Of a stretch of 64,000 nt of DNA, positions 62,013 to 64,000 are shown piece after piece. Source of the stretch: Sphingomonas lacunae (GTDB taxonomy: Bacteria > Pseudomonadota > Alphaproteobacteria > Sphingomonadales > Sphingomonadaceae); contig NZ_CP053015.1 of NCBI RefSeq assembly GCF_012979535.1, positions 1,488,001 through 1,552,000 of the forward strand, written 5' to 3'. The notes beneath the pieces were generated by a model. It worked only from the letters and a program-made list of their open reading frames with translations. It did no database searches and had not been told where the DNA came from. Within the stretch, counting starts at the first letter, position 1; every line of letters begins with the position of its first letter. Made by a program: the position numbers and the translations under genes.

Positions 62013-62030
62013 CTGTCATCGTCAGGTCAC
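62013..62030 (+). promoter_or_regulatory. Pho-box-like pair before the glycerophosphodiesterase (weak)
   Basis: CTGTCAT and AGGTCAC spaced by 4 bp, the Pho-box layout. It lies only 11 bp from the chosen ATG, which leaves little room for a -10 and leader, so the start would have to be further on or the match is chance. Confidence 0.35.
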
Positions 62031-62041
62031 AGGGCGGCGGC

Positions 62042-63133
62042 ATGCAGCATTTCATGCGCCATGCCATCTTTCTCCTTGCCGCTCTGCTGTTTGGACTGCC
62101 TGCCATGGCTGATGCCCATGCCACACGGTCGGGTGAGCCACCGATCATCATCGCCCATCGCGGTGCCTCGGGCGAGCGGCCCGAACATACGCTGGCTGCC
62201 TATGACCGCGCGATCGAACAGGGCGCCGACTATGTCGAGCCCGATCTGGTGCTGACCCGCGACGGGGTGCTTGTGGCGCGCCACGAGAATGAGATCAGCG
62301 GTACCACCGATGTCGCCGACCATCCCGAATTCGCCGGTCGCCGCATGACCAAGATCATCGATGGCATAGAGGTGACCGGCTGGTTCACCGAGGATTTCAC
62401 CCTCGCCGAACTGCGCACCCTTCGCGCCCGCGAACGCCTGCCGCAATTGCGCGACGCGAACACCGCCTTTGACGGTCTCTACCCGATCCCGACCTTTGAG
62501 GAGGTCATCCGCCTCGTCCGCGCGCGGGAGGTGGAGATGGGGCGCACCATCGGCATCTATCCCGAGACCAAGCACCCCAGCTATTTCGCCAGCATTGGCC
62601 TTCCGCATGAGGCGCCATTGCTCGAACTCCTGGCCCGTTATGGCTATGACAGCGCCGATGATGCGCTGTTCATCCAAAGCTTTGAGGTGGGGAATCTGAT
62701 CGCGCTCAATGGCAAGACCAATGTCCGGCTGATCCAGCTGGTCGATGCCAGCGGCCACCCGGCAGACCGGCCTGACATGAGCTACGAGCGGATGATGACG
62801 GCGGATGGCCTGACAGTCGTTGCCGCCTATGCCGATGGTATCGGTCCGCCCAAGGACATGCTGATTGCCCGCAATGCTGATGGCTCGCTGGGTGCTTCAA
62901 CCGGACTGGTTGCGCGCGCGCATGCCGCGGGGCTCGACGTCCATCCCTGGACCTTCCGCCGCGAGAATTATTTCCTGCCCGCGAATTTGCGCAGTGGGGA
63001 AGATCCGCGTGCCGCTGGGGACCTCGCTGCCGAAATTCGCGCCTTCATTGCCGAAGGGGTCGATGGCCTGTTCACTGACAATCCGCTGGTGGGAGCGGCG
63101 GTAGTCCGCCCGGATGCTGGCGGATTGCATTGA
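62042..63133 (+). CDS. glpQ: glycerophosphodiester phosphodiesterase, exported (GlpQ-type)
   Basis: Hydrolyses glycerophosphodiesters to glycerol-3-phosphate and an alcohol, freeing phosphorus from phospholipid head groups. About 363 aa. Signal peptide ends at MADAHA if the ATG at 62042 is used (62003 is also possible). Active-site motifs: IIAHRGASGERPEHT, Glu-x-Asp in YVEPDLVLTRDG, HENEISGTTDVA, and the C-terminal DVHPWTFRREN. Fits the phosphate-scavenging theme of the gsp/PhoD region, though 45 kb away. Confidence 0.93.
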   Translation: MQHFMRHAIFLLAALLFGLPAMADAHATRSGEPPIIIAHRGASGERPEHTLAAYDRAIEQGADYVEPDLVLTRDGVLVARHENEISGTTDVADHPEFAGRRMTKIIDGIEVTGWFTEDFTLAELRTLRARERLPQLRDANTAFDGLYPIPTFEEVIRLVRAREVEMGRTIGIYPETKHPSYFASIGLPHEAPLLELLARYGYDSADDALFIQSFEVGNLIALNGKTNVRLIQLVDASGHPADRPDMSYERMMTADGLTVVAAYADGIGPPKDMLIARNADGSLGASTGLVARAHAAGLDVHPWTFRRENYFLPANLRSGEDPRAAGDLAAEIRAFIAEGVDGLFTDNPLVGAAVVRPDAGGLH

Positions 63134-63188
63134 TCTTGTCGGACCCTGCTGACACAGTGGGGCCACTGCACAGCGAGGAACCGCAAAC

Positions 63189-64000
63189 ATGACACAGCTT
63201 CGCCCTCTTGGCTCCAGCGGTTTTTCGACGCCTGCACTTGTGCTCGGCGGCAATGTCTTTGGCTGGACAGCGGATGAGGATGCGAGCTTTGCCGTGCTCG
63301 ACGCGTTCATGGCCGCTGGTGGCCGGATGGTCGACACCGCTGATGTCTATTCAGCCTGGGTGCCGGGCCACAAGGGGGGCGAATCCGAAGGGGTGATCGG
63401 CCGCTGGATTGCGGCGCGCGGCAGGCACCCCAATCTGCTGATCTCGACCAAGGTCGGCCTGTTGCCGGGCAAGGGAGGCAAGGGGCTGGCGCCCGAAAGG
63501 ATCGCCGCTGCCTGTGAGGAATCGCTCAACCGGCTCGGGGTCGATTGCATCGACCTCTATTTCTCGCACAAGGATGACCCCGACACGCCGCTCGACGAGG
63601 TGATGGGTGCCTTTGCCGAACTGGTCAGCGCCGGCAAGGTCAAGGCGCTCGGTGCGTCCCAGATCGGCGCCGAACGGTTGAGTGAGGCACTGGCCGCGTC
63701 GGACCGGCTTGGCCTGCCACGCTACAGCGTCATCCAGCCCGAACTGAACTTGATCCGCCGCGCGGATTATGAGGGGCCTTTGCAGGCACTGGCGATGGAG
63801 CAGAACCTCGGCGTCATTCCCTACTACGGCCTCGCCTCCGGATTCCTTACCGGCAAATATCGCTCGCCCGACGACTTGGGCAAAAGCCCGCGTGGCGGAG
63901 GCATGGCCAAGTTGCTCGAAGGCAAGGGCGCGACGGTGCTTGCGGCGATGGATGCGGTCGCCGCCGAAACCGGTGCCACGCTCGCCCAGATTGCTCTGGC
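63189..64000 (+). CDS. aldo/keto reductase, 3' end cut by window
   Basis: NADPH-dependent carbonyl reductase of the AKR superfamily. At least 270 residues are present. Seen: VDTADVYSAW (catalytic Asp and Tyr), the Lys in LLISTKVGLLPG, the His in YFSHKDDPDTP, and RYSVIQPELNL. The frame is open at 64000, so the last third or so is outside. Gene ATG at 63189, 55 bp after glpQ. Confidence 0.9.
   Translation, partial: MTQLRPLGSSGFSTPALVLGGNVFGWTADEDASFAVLDAFMAAGGRMVDTADVYSAWVPGHKGGESEGVIGRWIAARGRHPNLLISTKVGLLPGKGGKGLAPERIAAACEESLNRLGVDCIDLYFSHKDDPDTPLDEVMGAFAELVSAGKVKALGASQIGAERLSEALAASDRLGLPRYSVIQPELNLIRRADYEGPLQALAMEQNLGVIPYYGLASGFLTGKYRSPDDLGKSPRGGGMAKLLEGKGATVLAAMDAVAAETGATLAQIAL

Noticed and set aside
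1-64000. tRNA genes, rRNA genes and CRISPR arrays
   Set aside because: I looked for cloverleaf-like stretches and evenly spaced repeats in the gaps and saw none; a tRNA at the island border was also sought because many islands use one, but guaA is the target here.

Overview
The window looks like a GC-rich alphaproteobacterium of the order Sphingomonadales. This rests on protein content and gene order: a nadD-rsfS-rlmH-envC-ctpA-dsbB-coq7 run, an rpsM-rpsK-rpoA-rplQ operon, a large TonB-dependent receptor paired with a lipoprotein, and several small periplasmic proteins of sphingomonad type. I name no genus.

Layout. (1) 1-1690: the 3' part of a cytochrome P450 and a zinc alcohol dehydrogenase, both rightward. 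(2) 1707-13568: a complete leftward type II secretion operon in the order gspC-D-E-F-G-H-I-J-K-L-M-N-O, ending with its own prepilin peptidase. (3) 13758-21137: leftward genes for a TonB-dependent receptor, a secreted lipoprotein, a PhoD-type phosphatase and a DUF3667 membrane protein. Upstream of gspC (13621-13671) and of the lipoprotein (18231-18292) there are arrays of 7-bp PhoB-box units in exact 11-bp phase. I therefore read regions 2 and 3 as one phosphate-starvation module: secrete phosphatases and lipoprotein, then import the products. (4) 21237-28429: proA, a RelE/ParE toxin-antitoxin pair, then the nadD...coq7 run with many 4-bp stop/start overlaps. (5) 28486-35019: assorted housekeeping genes (a DUF885 peptidase, pmbA, an inositol-phosphatase relative, DUF1697, GNAT). 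(6) 35283-37831: rpsM-rpsK-rpoA-rplQ with structured spacers and a strong terminator. (7) 37928-47701: a serine hydrolase, a GbsR-DUF4166-saccharopine-dehydrogenase cassette, a prolyl oligopeptidase, an AMP-forming ligase and a Gly/Arg-rich exported protein. (8) 47808-49367: guaA.

(9) 49356-59764: a roughly 10.4-kb, visibly AT-richer integrative element inserted at the 3' end of guaA. The 10-bp core GAGTGGGAGT occurs at both ends, and the right copy still reads Ile-Glu-Trp-Glu-stop, like the end of guaA. The element carries a full-length tyrosine integrase, a second catalytic-domain-only tyrosine recombinase, an AvaI/BsoBI-like restriction-modification pair arranged tail to tail, a GNAT protein, a truncated DnaQ-like exonuclease domain, a gene whose start lies in a 15-bp perfect inverted repeat, and several unrecognised proteins. 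No transfer, replication or capsid genes are seen, so it is probably a non-conjugative island with cargo that may act in defence.

(10) 59993-64000: host genes again: a one-domain asparaginase, ypeA, a MarR-like regulator, an ArsC/YffB protein, a glycerophosphodiesterase with a Pho-box-like site, and an aldo/keto reductase cut by the window end.

No tRNA, rRNA or CRISPR array was recognised.
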